From Dryocosmus kuriphilus (taxonomy: Eukaryota > Arthropoda > Insecta > Hymenoptera > Cynipidae), in the NCBI GenBank assembly GCA_038277395.1, contig CM076189.1, positions 86,045,421-86,109,420 on the forward strand: a stretch of DNA of 64,000 bases, written 5' to 3'. Made by a program: the position numbers and the translations under genes. Below are positions 22,851 through 34,671 of the stretch, piece after piece. Position 1 is the first letter of the stretch. Every line of letters begins with the position of its first letter. The notes below the pieces were generated by a model. The model did no database searches, was not told the origin of the DNA, and worked only from the letters and a program-made list of their open reading frames with translations.

Positions 22851-23035
22851 AACCTCGCGCGCTACGCTGCTTGCAGCGCCACTCGCGCGCCCAAATGTCT
22901 ATTGTGTCTCCTGTTGCGTCCCAACATATACGCATTCCACAAACTTAAACAAAGGTTATCGTTGATTCGAAAGTGAAGCATAAACGAAGCAGTTCAAAAT
23001 CGCGGAGTTATCATCGGCTCGATCGCTGCTCACGC

Positions 23036-24240
23036 GAGTGGTCAAGAAGTCCTCGGGGAAATTTCTGAGACTATTACGACTTCGCAACCTCGAACAAAAT
23101 CATGCGAGAATCACGGCCATGGGACCTTCCGCACCGCCGTGCCTGCGTCTTCGCGGCCCTGTCAAGTACCACGCGCGATGCAGCCATCATGGAAAGAATC
23201 CTCGAGCATCTCGAGAGTCAAGAAAAGGCTATTTCCAAACTTCAAGGCAGTGCGGAGTCAGGCGGCAACGTAACGTCACCACAGACGACGGAGGCCGTTA
23301 CAGAGAAAGCAGCACCCATCGGGGACCCCAGAGCAGCTTCCAGACGGGGAACAGACGGTTCTCTTAAAACGGGGCTCTGTACCATGCATGTTCCCTTGGT
23401 GACCACCTTAGTTTTCATAGAAAAGAGGGACATAGAGGGAACTTATCCGACTTGTTCCCCAAGGAATGTTCTAGGTTAGTTTCAATCTTACCTTTCGTAG
23501 GGGATCGCAAAGACAGATGTGTGTCCTTCAACGAGCCACTGATAGACGTTTCGCCAGTTGCATTCCCACAAACCTTCGTAGATGAGATTTTTGATCTAAA
23601 GGACAGTGCTTCCTCGGGCTCAGGTTGCGATCAAGTAATGTTGATGCTTGCCAGCGCCACTTCGAAGTCCGGCTTGCCGCAAGAGACCCGCGAGGTGCTT
23701 CTCGCTTAATACGAGGTCAAGGAAGATACGGTCCATGTCGGGCCTCCTAAATCCAAAAAAGGAAGCCAGGCTTCCCAGAATCCCAACTCGGCAGTGAGAA
23801 AAGGGACCACCTCCACGCTGAGACGCAAATACACGTAGCAGGCGATTTTCATGCTATAGGAAGCGGGATTTCAGAATTGGCAACCCTAGGAACAAATCTT
23901 CCAGAAGCAGGCAAACCTGCTCTTCGCAAATTACCGGATGGCCTACAGGCTCTATCAGATGTGCAATATCGCATCTCGGTGCATAGGTACATCTACTCGA
24001 TCTCTTTTGAAGTCGATTCAAGTGTCCTCGTAACCGGCAACCCAACAACCAGCACGCTTGCAGCTGCCAAAGTCGAAACAATCGGGAAACGAGAAATTCC
24101 ACCCTCGCACAGCAGCTCGCCAGATTCGCGGAGCGGGGTCCTCCGTAAAGTGCCGAGGAGACCGTCGTCACGCGCTGGTCATCACCGACGTTAATCTTGG
24201 CAAGTTTAGCAGGCGGAATGGCATATTTTGCTACTTAATG
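23036..24240 (+). pseudogene. DIRS-like gag-type ORF, frameshifted
   Basis: Fragments at 23102-23479, 23452-23709 and 23877-24194 read as one low-similarity polar protein with an early coiled-coil-like segment (IMERILEHLESQEKAISKLQ). Frame changes and a stop at 23708 break it. Assigned as gag by position before the RT, not by motif. Confidence 0.5.
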
Positions 24241-24289
24241 GTCAGAGATTACTTCCGATACCACTGTCTTAACCGCAACCAAGGTGTAC

Positions 24290-25880
24290 AAAATTCCTTT
24301 TTCGTCAACCCCAACTTCCAGCACATATCTTCAGGAACCAGCTTTTTCCGCTAAAATGTCGTCATACTGTGACGTGGAGATAAAACGGCTGCTTTACTTG
24401 GGAGCGATCAGCGTAGCGGTGGCATCAGAGGCTCAATTTCTGTCTACTCTTTTCTTAATTGAAAAATCATGGGGGGGTTAGCGGTTTATCTTGAACTTGA
24501 GAAACCTCAATGAGCATCTGTAGCACCCTCATTTTAAATTAGAGCATTAGCGTAAGGTGCTCGCCTTCTTCTTCCAGGCACTTTTACGTCATCAGTCGAC
24601 CTGGAGGATGCTTATTTATCAGTACCAATTCATGACGATCACAGAAAGTTTCTCAGATTCCAGTGGCGAGGCATCACAAGTTTGTTTGCTGCCCTCCCCT
24701 TTGGATCAGATACCGCTCCGTACATCTTCAATATGTTAATGCGGCCTGTGGTCGCTCACATAAGGATAAACGACCTTGGGTCAGCCATATATCTGGATGA
24801 CTTTTCACTTCTCTCTCCATCTTACATTGAAGGCAACTCAAATATATCAGCGCATTTAGTTTCTTTACAAAACTTGCTTTTATAGTCAACTTCAAAAAGT
24901 GACAGTCATCGCCAATTTGTTGGACCAAATACTTTGGGTTTATCTTTGAATCGATACGCCAATCTATATCCATCCCAGAGGAGTGTCTGAAAAAGCTTCT
25001 TTCCTTGCTCACAAGCTCCACTCAAAAAGCAGCTTATTCCATTAAAGAGTTCGAAAGTTTTCTTGGATCTATGGGCTCCATTTGTCCGGCGGTAGAGTAT
25101 GGGCTCCTCTATACAATGTCTTTCGAGTGTGAGAAATTCCTAGCCCTCAGAAGAGCTCGAGACAACTATTTGGCTCAAATTTCCATCACAGCTTATCTCC
25201 AGGAAGACTTCCAGTGTTGGCCTAGAGTACCGGGCAACCAGGATCAAGAAAATTTCTTTCGCGTTGGGGGCTTTTTATCGGAAATTTTCTCAGACGCATC
25301 TCTGAATGGGTGGGGAGTATCGTGCTTATACCGTCGCTCTCATGGCTGGTGGACACAGGAGGAGAAGTTGATTCACATTAATATCTTGAAGCTAAAAGCA
25401 GCTTTCTTCGGGCTTAAATGTTTTGCTGTAAACCTGAGAGATATAAATATCCATTCAAGAATAGACAACATGATAGCAGTATTGTACATAAATCGCTATG
25501 GCCCTATACAACACCCACACTTGTCATTGCTGACAAAAGAGATCTGGCACTGGCGCGAGGAATTGAATAAATTTCTTTTAGCCCCATATGTTTCCTCTGC
25601 ATGAAAACTATGTTGCCGACAAAGAGTCTCGCAGTACTCAGGTTCATACTGACTGGTTCTTGGCAGTAATTGCGTTCAATGGAATCACCCACACCTTCGG
25701 ACACCCTGAAATAGACCCCTTCGCCTCAGCTTTAAATGCAAAATGTGACATCTATCCCTCTTGGTTACCAGATCCAGCATCCTGGGCTGTTGAAGCTTCT
25801 ACGGTTGCATTGGACATTTTTTTTTTCTACGCCTTTCGTCCTTTTATACTTCTACCTCGAGTAATGGGGAAAATTTAGAC
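24290..25880 (+). pseudogene. DIRS-like reverse transcriptase and RNase H, frameshifted
   Basis: The RT is seen as SSVDLEDAYLSVPIHDDHRK (near 24590), LFAALPFGSDTAPYIFNML and the active site YLDD (near 24791). RNase H follows in 25005-25604 (FSDASLNGWGVSC, then LKLKAAFFGLKCF) and 25588-25878 (ENYVADKESR, then HPEIDPFASALNAKCDIYPS). This last block is typical of DIRS and Ngaro proteins upstream of the recombinase. At least three frame breaks. Non-functional. Confidence 0.8.
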
Positions 25881-26369
25881 GAAAAAGCCGAGGTGGCCTT
25901 CCCAACCTTTGTTTATGTCGTTTCTACGCATGCTCATCGGAGAACCTATATTTTTCTCACCCATAAATATCTACTGCCTGCACCCCTTAGTTATCAACAC
26001 CCGGCTTGGAGGACGCCTTCCCTTTCGGCAGGACTCTTATTAGGAAGGCTTTCCAGTCTCGCCAAGTCCCAGATTGTGCAATAGAGACAATGCTTGCCTC
26101 TCTTCATCCTGCAAGAATCAAACAGTACTCCCGCCCTCTTTGCTTTTGGTGGGTTTCTGCAGGAGATGTCAAGTCCTCGAGTTTCTAGCATCAGAGCTTG
26201 AGTTATCCGGATCATCTTCGACCTTAAACATAACCCGGTCTGCAGTTTCGTTGATTTCCTCCAAAGTCATACTCGAGAATCGCCTGTTACGGCGCTTTCT
26301 CAAATGTGTGACCGTGCTCAAATCTCAACGCCCACGTTAAGACACCTTCTGGGACCCAGATCCAGTGGT

Positions 26370-26954
26370 AAACAAGCTAGCTACCCTCTACCCGAATGAC
26401 AAACTACCCTTGGATGCTCTCACTAAGAAACTAGCGATGTTACTTGCCTTGAGCTCAGGTCAACGTTTTCCGACAATAGCAGTCATCACCCTCTTTTAAA
26501 TCTCGTTCGAGGAAGACATAACGCTGATTCAGATCCCAGATCGAATCCAGACAGCAGAACCAGGTCGAATACAGCCAAAATAGTGCTGCCAAGTTTCAGG
26601 GATAGTGATCGGGTTTGTGTCGTTAAGGCCCTAGAAGTTTACTTGGCAATAACAAAGAGCATTCGTCTGCAAGGTTGTGACACACTATTCATCGCTCTTA
26701 AACACCCTCACGCAGGGGTAGGGTCACAGACTATAGGCCGCTTGCTCAAAGAAACGGTGCAAGAGCATGGAATCACAGCTTTTTCTGCACATAGTACTCG
26801 TAATACTTCAACGTCTATAGTAGCCGCGAAGGGAGTCCCCGTGGACAAAATAAGGAAGGCTGCGCGTTGTTTTGGCGAATCCCAAGTAGTCGCTCAGTTC
26901 TACAACCACCCTATCGATCTCCCTGACCACTTCGCTTCGTCGGTGCTATCTTGA
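26370..26954 (+). pseudogene. DIRS-like tyrosine recombinase
   Basis: The open segment 26583-26954 encodes the C-terminal catalytic half. It includes AHSTRN, matching the H-x-x-R catalytic pair, then VAAKGVPVDKIRKAARC, and AQFYNHPID with the nucleophile Tyr in the usual FY context. The upstream half (26370-26580) is interrupted by a stop. The recombinase replaces the DDE integrase of LTR elements and defines the order. Confidence 0.75.
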
Positions 26955-27305
26955 GTTCTGTTTTCTACATCCTCAAAAAGCTTTGTCCAACTTTATCCTT
27001 CAAGAAATACATAGGCTCTGAAGAAACCTTAGTTTATTTTTGATTTTGCTCTTACGTCCGAATTGCACTCTAAACATCTAAATTATAAATATCATCCGGA
27101 CGAGACCGAAAGCATAATTTATAAATAAAGCGAACTTACCTAGGTGAAGTTCGATTATATGTAATTATGTCGATGGTCTCGTCTGGATGAGACCCTCTCG
27201 AACAACGATGTAGGCCTACCCAGGAGGTGTCTGAGCAATTCGGCAGGATCTCAGATATGAACATTTGGGCGCGCGAGTAGCGGTGCCAGTAGCGGAAAGT
27301 GCGAG

Positions 27306-27381
27306 ATGAGTTTTTCAAATCTCTAAAATTACTGTTGGGTACGTACGCGGAAGAGCGACAACATTATAAATATCATCCGGA
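27306..27381 (-). repeat. DIRS-like right inverted terminal repeat
   Basis: Inverse of 22775-22850. It is followed by about 60 bp that is inverted relative to 27100-27150. Confidence 0.7.
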
Positions 27382-27440
27382 CAAGACCAACGGCATAAAT
27401 ATAATCGAACATCGCTTGGGTAAGTTCGCTTAATTTATAA

Positions 27441-29262
27441 ATTCTTCATCTAAAGAAGATGAATTCTCAAAGCAAAACATTAGAATTCACTTGAACCAAA
27501 AAAATTTTCAGCAAAAAGGTTTATGTTTCATACAAAGTATTTGAATTTTCCATAAGTACTTCACCACAATCTACAATTTTTTTTTATAATAAACATTTAC
27601 CACCTGGAGTATTTATTTCGGTGACCTATAAAGAATTCATAAGAATTTTTTACAATTTAGTTGCCCTTTTTAAACAAAAAAATAATAATTTACTACCAAA
27701 AATGTAACCATTAAATTTTCAAGGATTTGTTGTTTTGGAATTCATTCTTTTCTATTGAAAATTCAAAAATGTTGTTGAAAATTCATCACGTTTGGTCAAA
27801 AATTAAGGTGTTACATTTTTGGAAGAAAATGATTTTTTTTGTTTGAACGTTCAACTAATTTGTTAAAAATTTGTCTTTTTCAGTTCAAAATTAAACTATT
27901 CCGTTCAATATTAATTTGCTCTTGTTGCAGATATAACTATTTTTGATTGGAAATTGATTTATTATTTTAAATGTTCTTTTTTTGTGGAGAATTCAAATAT
28001 ATTGATTGAAAGTTAATTTTTTTGGTCAAAATTTGTCTTTCTAGGATTCGAATGTGATTGTTTTGTTGCAAATTATTTCTTTTCGGGTCACAATTCAACT
28101 AATCTTTGCTGAAAACTGTTTTTTTGGATAAAGTCACTTTCAACATTTCTTTCTGAGAATTCATATTTTTTAGTCGAAAGATCTACTATTTTGTGGAAAA
28201 TTGATCTTTTCTTAGTTAAAAGTTAGCTTAAATTAGTTCTAAGCACACTTGAAAATTCTTTTTTTTTGGATATATAACTGCTTTTTAATTAAGACTTCTT
28301 TTCGTTGATATTTTAACTTTTTGTATTAAAAACTCAGATACTTTGCTTCAAATTTCAACTATTATATTTTTTATGAGAAGGTCGGAAATTCAATATTTTT
28401 GTTGCAAATTCGTCTTTTTAGTTTTTTCTTTCACTTCTGATTCTGTTAAATTGTTTGAAAATTAAATCAGTTTTTGAATATTTTACTATGACTTGTTTGG
28501 TTAACGATTTAATCATTTTGTCAAAAATTAAATACTTTAACTTAAAATCTTAAAAACTTAAAGAGTTTGAAATTGAAATAACTATTTTTGAAACTTGAAC
28601 GAAAACTGTATTTGACATTTCAGGTTGCCTAGAGGTGCGTGCTTCTTCACAAATTTTATTTTTAGCAACAATATGTAATTGCTTCTAATGTATTCCTTTT
28701 GTTGTTGTTTGAAACGTTTTTTTATAACAATAACAATTCTTCAGTTTTCAGAATAGTTCTTTACTGACTTCGTTAATGGTTGAAATATTGCACTTTCAGC
28801 AAAATGATCCAACAATTGTAAAAAAAATAGTTCTATTTTCAAGTATTCGAAGCTAAGGTAAACGTACCAGTTTCTGGATATGCAAGATGTGCAGGAATGA
28901 GAGATCGGGAATAAAATGAATTCTATGCGTGTGTGAGATGTAAAATCAATTTGCATGTGATACGCGTTCATTGAAGTTGTGAAAAAATACTTTATTACGA
29001 TGCTTTGGAGGCTTTTATTATTTAATATGAACTTTATTCTCAAGCAGTGTCGTTGCATCAGTTTGCAAACACTAGATTTTTTCAGCACCATTTTGTGAAT
29101 AATGAATGTACCATTTTGTGGACCCTCAACTTTATTCCGAATTACTTTGTTGACCACGATTTCCATAAACTTGCATTATGTTTTAATGGAAACAATTACT
29201 TTATTATTAGTAACTGTATCCTTATGTAATAAACTAATATCTTACGAGAAAGTTTAAGAGCA
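27441..29262. other. Intronic AT-rich sequence with degenerate short repeats
   Basis: About 1.8 kb of AT-rich DNA. From about 27650 to 28560 it consists of a degenerate TTGAAAATTCAACTATTT-like motif repeated every 20-30 bp. The minus ORF at 28741-29166 is open but unlike any protein I know and lies in low-complexity sequence. No exon accepted. Confidence 0.55.
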
Positions 29263-30581
29263 CGAGGTGTGATCAAAAAGTAATGTGACTTTTTGAATTT
29301 CGCCGGATGCGTATAGTCGATATTCGTTTTCTATTTTTCTTGTGTTGGTACAGGCTTCCCAAACATATGTGCATAGTTTCAGCTATATAGCAATCTTTGT
29401 TTGTTTGTGATAGGCATGAAGGTTAGAAGTGTTTTGCGTGCTCGGCGATTTTCTGCTGTTGAAAAAAGTGGATCAAAGAATTTGCATTCAATTTTGTGTA
29501 ACAAATGGAACTATGTGCTCCAAAACACTTGAAATTTTGACAGCGGCGTACGATGAGTATATTCTGAATAAAAAAAATGTTTATAAGTGGTGCAAGCTCT
29601 TTCGGGAAGGCCGAGAAGATCTTAATGACGAAGCTCGCCCTGAACGAACCAGCACATCAACAAAACTGATGAAAACGTTGAAGAAGTGAAGAAAATAGTG
29701 TTGGCGAATCGTCGAATTACGATTAGAGAAGTTGCTGATGATATCAGCATCTCGTTTGGCTCGTGCCAAGCAATTTAGTGGATATTTTGGGCATGAGACG
29801 TGTGTCAGCAAAGTTTTTTCCGAAATTGCTAAATTTTGACCAAAAGAACCGTCGCGTGAGCATCGCTCAGGAGCTTTTGAATGACGTCAACGGCGACCCA
29901 GACTTGCTCAAAAGGATCATAATAGGCGACGAAACATGGGTGTATGTTTATGACGTCGAAACTAATGCTCAATCGTCCCAGTGGAAGCATTCTGGATCAC
30001 TAAGACCAAAAAAAGCACGCCAAGTTCGATCAAATGTCAAGGATTTGCTTACCGTTTTCTTCGATTATCATGGCGTAGTGCATCAGGAGTTCTTACCGTA
30101 AGGTCGTACAGTTAATACAGAGTATTAACTTAAAGTTATACGCCGTTTGCGAAAACAGTATGAAAAAAAAACGTCCGCAATTGTGAAAAAAACTGTCATG
30201 GTTATTGCACCACGATAATGCGCCAGCTCACACGTCGTTGCTTATTCGTAATTTTTTGGCCAATAACAACACCATAATCATGCCTCGGCCATCGTATTCA
30301 CCAGATTTGGCTCCTTGCGACTTTTTCTTGTTTCCAAAACTGAAAAGACCGATGAAAGGACGGCGTTTTGCGACGATAGAGGAGATAAAGACCGCATCGC
30401 TGAAAGAGCTGAATGCTATAGCAAAAATTGATTATCAGAAATGCTTTGAGGATTGGAAAAAGCGCTGGCATAAATGTATCATATCCGAGGGAAATTACTT
30501 TGAAGGGGACAAAATCAATATTGATGAATAAATTAATATTCTGTGATAAAAATAAAAAATACCCTTTTTCATCACACCCAG
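29263..30581 (+). mobile_element. Mariner element E (1319 bp)
   Basis: TIRs CGAGGTGTGATCA and, inverted, CTGGGTGTGATGA. The right flank is TA (30582-30583); the left flank is CA, probably a mutated TA. A third mariner lineage in the window, distinct from A and from B/C/D. Confidence 0.88.
29416..30531 (+). pseudogene. Mariner E transposase, frameshifted
   Basis: Starts near 29416. The N-terminal HTH region is split between frames (29429-29689). The middle frame (29763-30101) contains IGDETWVYVYDVE with the first catalytic Asp and ends in a stop. The C-terminal frame (30205-30531) contains LHHDNAPAH and YSPDLAPCDFFLFPK, completing the DD34D triad, and ends near the right TIR. Length matches a full mariner transposase, but stops and frameshifts disable it. 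Confidence 0.88.
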
Positions 30582-31745
30582 TATATCAAATTTTTCTGTT
30601 TTAGATGGTGCTACATTTTTATGAAAAGCGACAAGTTTTTCGAATGAAAAATCGTTAGCACTTTAGAAATATTTTTAAAGAACTCCTATAATCTGGATTT
30701 TTGTAAATATTTATTAATAAATTCCAAGATTGTAAGACGAAACGTTCTGCTTATAAGGACATACAATTTTTCTAAGTTTAATGAAAATTCCTTCAAGATA
30801 AAATATATAAGGAAAATTCATTTGCTGAATAAATAATAATTTACTGGAGAAACATAAATACCGAGATAAAACACGTCATAATTGATTTTTTCATATGACT
30901 GTCTACAAACAGATACAATAACGTATTTTCTGTACCAGATTGTGGAATGCTGTATTTAGCAATAAATTATAAGAAACTAAGACATTTCAGCGGCCCTCGT
31001 GTAAGATATAAACATACTGGGTTTATTACATCCTCTCTTCACTAACCTACCTTGATTTTAGTGCGTTTTCCATGAACAAACCTAAGTCTATTGTAAAAAA
31101 AGTATCCACTTACATAAGATGGAGCTGATTTTATTGCTATCACGTGACACTCTCATAAAGAACGGCGGTTTATTTATAAAATATTCAAATTTAACAACAC
31201 AACTCATACCAATCTTATTTCTTATTATTCAAGTGTAACGTTTATAAAGATTACGGTAAGGCTTTTTATCATTTGACGTACTAATGAAGAAAAACATGAA
31301 CAAGTATTTGCAAAACAGGTTCGTGTTCACAAACTGGTACGTTTACCTTAGCTTCCAACAGAATAGTTTAATTTCTGAACCATAATACCAGCTAATAATA
31401 AGATGGTAGATTTATTATGCAAGAAGGACGAATTATTACTTACTTCTTATTAAATGAATTTTATGTGGGCTAAGCCATTCTTGAGATTATAATAACTTTT
31501 TTTTTATAGCGACTTTTCCAATTTTCCTCAAAAAACAGCCAAACTTTGTCTGTAATTTTTGAATCTCAGATATTCAGTTTCGTGAAAAAGTGTGTGAAAA
31601 GTCACACTGTGACGTAAAATAAAAGACAAGAATTTCCAGCAAACCACATATTTTTAAATTAGTGTAGCTTTTATTAACTGGTACATAAGTTCAATTACTT
31701 TCTTTTAAAAATCTCTTTAATACGAAATCCCTCTGCTTCTTACAG
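30582..31745. other. Intron sequence, nothing recognised
   Basis: About 1.1 kb of AT-rich sequence leading to the acceptor at 31745. I tested the AG sites after pyrimidine tracts near 30611, 30990 and 31350 for phase-1 exons and found immediate stops. Confidence 0.5.
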
Positions 31746-31826
31746 AATCAGTTGCCCGACAGCTGTACGGACAGAGAGGAGAAGTACTAGACTATTTGTT
31801 AACCCCAGATGGATGTGTAATCTCAC
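31746..31826 (+). CDS. Internal exon (81 bp) of unknown secreted protein
   Basis: Acceptor TTCTTACAG, donor C/GTAAAT, phase 1 at both ends, open throughout. It encodes ESVARQ followed by LYGQRGEVLDYLLTPDGCVI and S, with the last codon shared with the next exon (C+CT = Pro if joined to 32112). The G-x-V then hydrophobic pattern and the PDG turn resemble parts of the exons at 44350, 45386, 58124 and 59797. The first acceptable exon after the signal-peptide exon 1b. Not recognised as any known domain. Confidence 0.6.
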
Positions 31827-32111
31827 GTAAATAAAAAATTGATTAAATACAATATAAAATAGGAAGTAGAGAATTCTGCGTAAACACTTTTTTTATTATA
31901 ATTATTTTATTATTTAATACATTTCTTATGGTTTTTCCACGATTTAGAAAAGTAGTTATATAAAAATCAGTATAGAAATGAATAATGTTAAGAAACTGAA
32001 AGAATGTAACAAAAGATAGAGAAACTACAGAAAAATAATTTATTTATTCATATAAACAATTGTTATGTTCTAGCCAGTTGAATTAATTAGTATTAACGAA
32101 TATTTATTTAG

Positions 32112-32185
32112 CTAATGCAAATCAGTTGACCCGTCTCGGTGATCCTATTCCTGATGTATTTACAGGCCAGAAGGTCCTGGTTTAA
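32112..32185 (+). CDS. Terminal exon with stop (74 bp) of unknown secreted protein
   Basis: Acceptor TATTTATTTAG. In the phase set by the preceding exon it reads ANANQLTRLGDPIPDV followed by FTGQKVLV and TAA at 32183-32185. There is no canonical AATAAA just downstream. If real, it ends a short secreted protein made of exon 1b (or 1a), the exon at 31746 and this one, or is an alternative 3' end of a longer gene that continues at 42628. The region just beyond is the transposon nest starting near 32290. Confidence 0.5.
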
Positions 32186-32449
32186 GGGTAGTTATAATTC
32201 CTTGAATTTGAATAATTCGTTTCTGCTACACAAAAATATTATAAGAGTTTGATACAATTTTTTTAATAATTATGCCCTGTTTGTTGAATTTGAATTAGAT
32301 ATTATTAATGATCGTAGGGGGTAAATAATATCTTATGCTGATGAATTTTGATTCAGCAACGTTTCGGTAGCTAGGGATATGCCAACCTCTTCAGGCTAAA
32401 ATTTTACTTAAAAAAAGAATTAAGCACAGTCACAAAGAAAAATTAAGAA

Positions 32450-32769
32450 TGTAAGAGAACATTCTCTAGGAGATGGCGGGGTTAGCTCGAACAGGAATAA
32501 TTTCTTAACACGAGGATCTTGGAATAAACGAAACACTTTATAGCGACACAGTATACAACGATGGCAAGGAAAAACTGTTCTCGACGCGAGGTACACAGCT
32601 TGTCTGGTTCATCCCGATCTCGCTCTATAAAACCTAACCTACCTCTAATCTTAAGAGAGCGCCACTAATTCCTTTGGCGCGCTTTACGTTTAAATTCAAA
32701 GTTAACAAATAAAGACTTTAGTATACATATGAAAGTATCGATAAAGAGAATATAAAGTATATTGTTACA
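32450..32769 (-). repeat. Gypsy 3' LTR
   Basis: 320 bp, TGT to ACA, matching 37213-37532 except at six sites. Confidence 0.96.
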
Positions 32770-32809
32770 GACTCCCCCTATAGAGTAACGGATCGTCCTC
32801 GCAGTTGCT

Positions 32810-33508
32810 CTATCGAATTTTCCTGGGTCTACCTCGTCGACGCATCGGGCAGACGGGCTTGGGAGCAGGTTCCTCGTAGGTTCCAATGAATGGTGTCAAG
32901 TCTGACACTGAGTATTTTCCAACTATCAGATCGGGCTCTTCAGGATTTATTATCTCGTTGGAAGTTGGACCGATGATTTTCTTGATTCGATAGGGGCCAT
33001 CGCGGCGAGGTCCGAGTTTAGCACTTATGCCATTTGCAGCATTGCTGAGCACGTGCGATTTTACTAAAACAAGATCTCCTTCTTTGTAACGAAGAACGTC
33101 TCTTCTTTTGGCGTTAGCCACGTCGTGTTGTATATCTTGAGCATGTTCCGCTGCATCTCTTGTATCTTGTAGAGTCCGGGTGATCTGTTTTAAATAGGGT
33201 GTGATCTCTGCGACGTAATTCTCAGCCTGAACAATGTTACGGAGATCACGGCACACATCATCAGCAGTTCGAAGTTGTCTAAAGAAAGTAAGATAAGCGG
33301 GTGATTCCTTGGTAGACTCACATCTTACAGTGTTCATGGAGAAACGAATGGCTGGAAGTTGAAGTGGCCAAGTGTTATGTATCCCGGCGACGAGAATAGC
33401 TAATTGGGTTTTTAGATCTCGATTCTTTCGTTCCACTTGATTAGCTTCCGGATGATACACAGGAATTAAATGCTGTTTTACTCCTAGGCAAAACATTGCC
33501 TGCTGCAT
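32810..33508 (-). pseudogene. Gypsy integrase C-terminal part
   Basis: Continues the integrase after the frameshift: PVYHPEANQVERKNRD carries the catalytic Glu region. A GPY/F-type module follows (KLGPRRDGPYRIKKI), and a basic C-terminus (RRRGRPRKIR) ends just before the polypurine tract. It inserts the cDNA in active relatives. Confidence 0.9.
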
Positions 33509-34671
33509 AGTGGCTGCAATGAATTGTCCTCCATTGTCACTAATGACCTTCCTGGGTAGGCCGTAACGGAAAAAACTTCATCTGTGAGCAACCGAGCACA
33601 CATTTCACTTGTGGCTTCCTGTAGTGCGAACAACTCAACCCATTTGGAAGCGGTGTCTTCAACGATAAAGACCCATCTCTCTCCTTTAGGTCCCTCGACA
33701 AGTGGGCCAAACAAATCAATAGCTGGAACCTCGAAACGCTGAGCAAGTGGAGGTGTCCGTAGTAATCCAGCTGGTTTTAAATTGGAAATTTTGTATCTTT
33801 GGCATTCGACGCAATGCTTTATATGATCAGCAACCTGTCGGCGCAGTCCAGGCCAAAAGTAGCGTGAAGCAATTCGAGAAACAGTACGATCTACTCCATA
33901 ATGTCCAGCAGTTGGTGCATCATGATACTCCTCGAGGATCTGTTGCCTTTCCGAGGCAGGTACCACAAGCTGAGCTTCCTCTCCATCTTCGTCAGGGCTG
34001 TATCGATAGAGAACGCCATTTGACATGATGTAACCTCGGTCCGTCCACTTAGCAAATTCATTTTCCAGCTCCTGTTTTTCAAAAGTAACAATGATTTTCC
34101 TAATTTCAGGATCTTCTAATTGTTTCTCCCGGATCTCTGTGGCACTCCTTGTTGGTATCTCCACACTGACTGTGCAAATTCCACACGTAGACATCATCTC
34201 TTCGGTACAAGGAGGTCGAGAAAGCGTGTCTGCTACAACATTGGCACGACCTGGAGTATAAGAAATGGTTAAATCATAGGGCTGCAATGCGAGAGCCCAT
34301 CGAGCTAAGCGCCCCGTTGGTGATTTTAAAGAAATTAGCCAACGCAGTGGTTGACGATCCGTACCAATAAAAATTTTAGATCCTTCTATATACCCCCTGA
34401 ATTTGTCCACAGCCCACACAACTGCCAGAGCCTCTCTTTCAGTGGTGCTGTAGTTCCTTTCCGCTGGAATCAGAAGTCGGCTCGCATATTCAACGGGACG
34501 TTCATTGTTTCCCTCCCCCTGGAGTAAAACCCCTCCAAGCACGTAACTACTAGCATCTGTACGCAGGGTATAAGGAAGAGACGAGTCCGCCTGTCGCAGA
34601 ATAGGTGCCGTTGTCAGCAATCGCTTGAGTTCTTCGAACGCCGACTGTTGTGCAGGCCCCCACACTCCCAA
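33484..34671 (-). pseudogene. Gypsy RNase H and integrase N-terminal and core domains
   Basis: 395-codon frame. RNase H motifs TDASSYVLGGVLLQ and NYSTTEREALAVVWA, then a conserved TPGRANVVADTLSR. Integrase zinc-binding HHCC motif (HYGVDRTV, then HCVECQRYK) and the core start (VPAIDLFGPLVE, first catalytic Asp). A frameshift near 33540 diverts the end of the frame, so the second Asp is in another frame. Confidence 0.92.

Larger units (their letters stand above)
22775..27440 (+). mobile_element. DIRS-like (tyrosine recombinase) retrotransposon
   Basis: Inverted terminal repeats: the left end starts TCCGGATGATATTTATAATG and continues through CTTCCACGTATGTACCC and AGTAATTTTAGAGATTGG. The right end (about 27300-27381) is its inverse. 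The CATTATAAATATCATCCGG motif occurs again near 27083, and 27100-27150 is partly inverted relative to 27385-27440, which fits the internal complementary region of DIRS elements. Interior order is gag-like, RT, RNase H, then a tyrosine recombinase at the 3' end, with no integrase or aspartic protease. All reading frames are broken. Confidence 0.8.

Noticed and set aside
28620..28690. Possible terminal exon after GACATTTCAG (GCLEVRASSQ... stop)
   Set aside because: Open only to a stop in AT-rich DNA, with no similarity to other exons. No supporting feature.
28741..29166. 141-codon minus-strand ORF
   Set aside because: AT-rich, no recognisable motif, no splice or promoter context. Kept out for lack of support.
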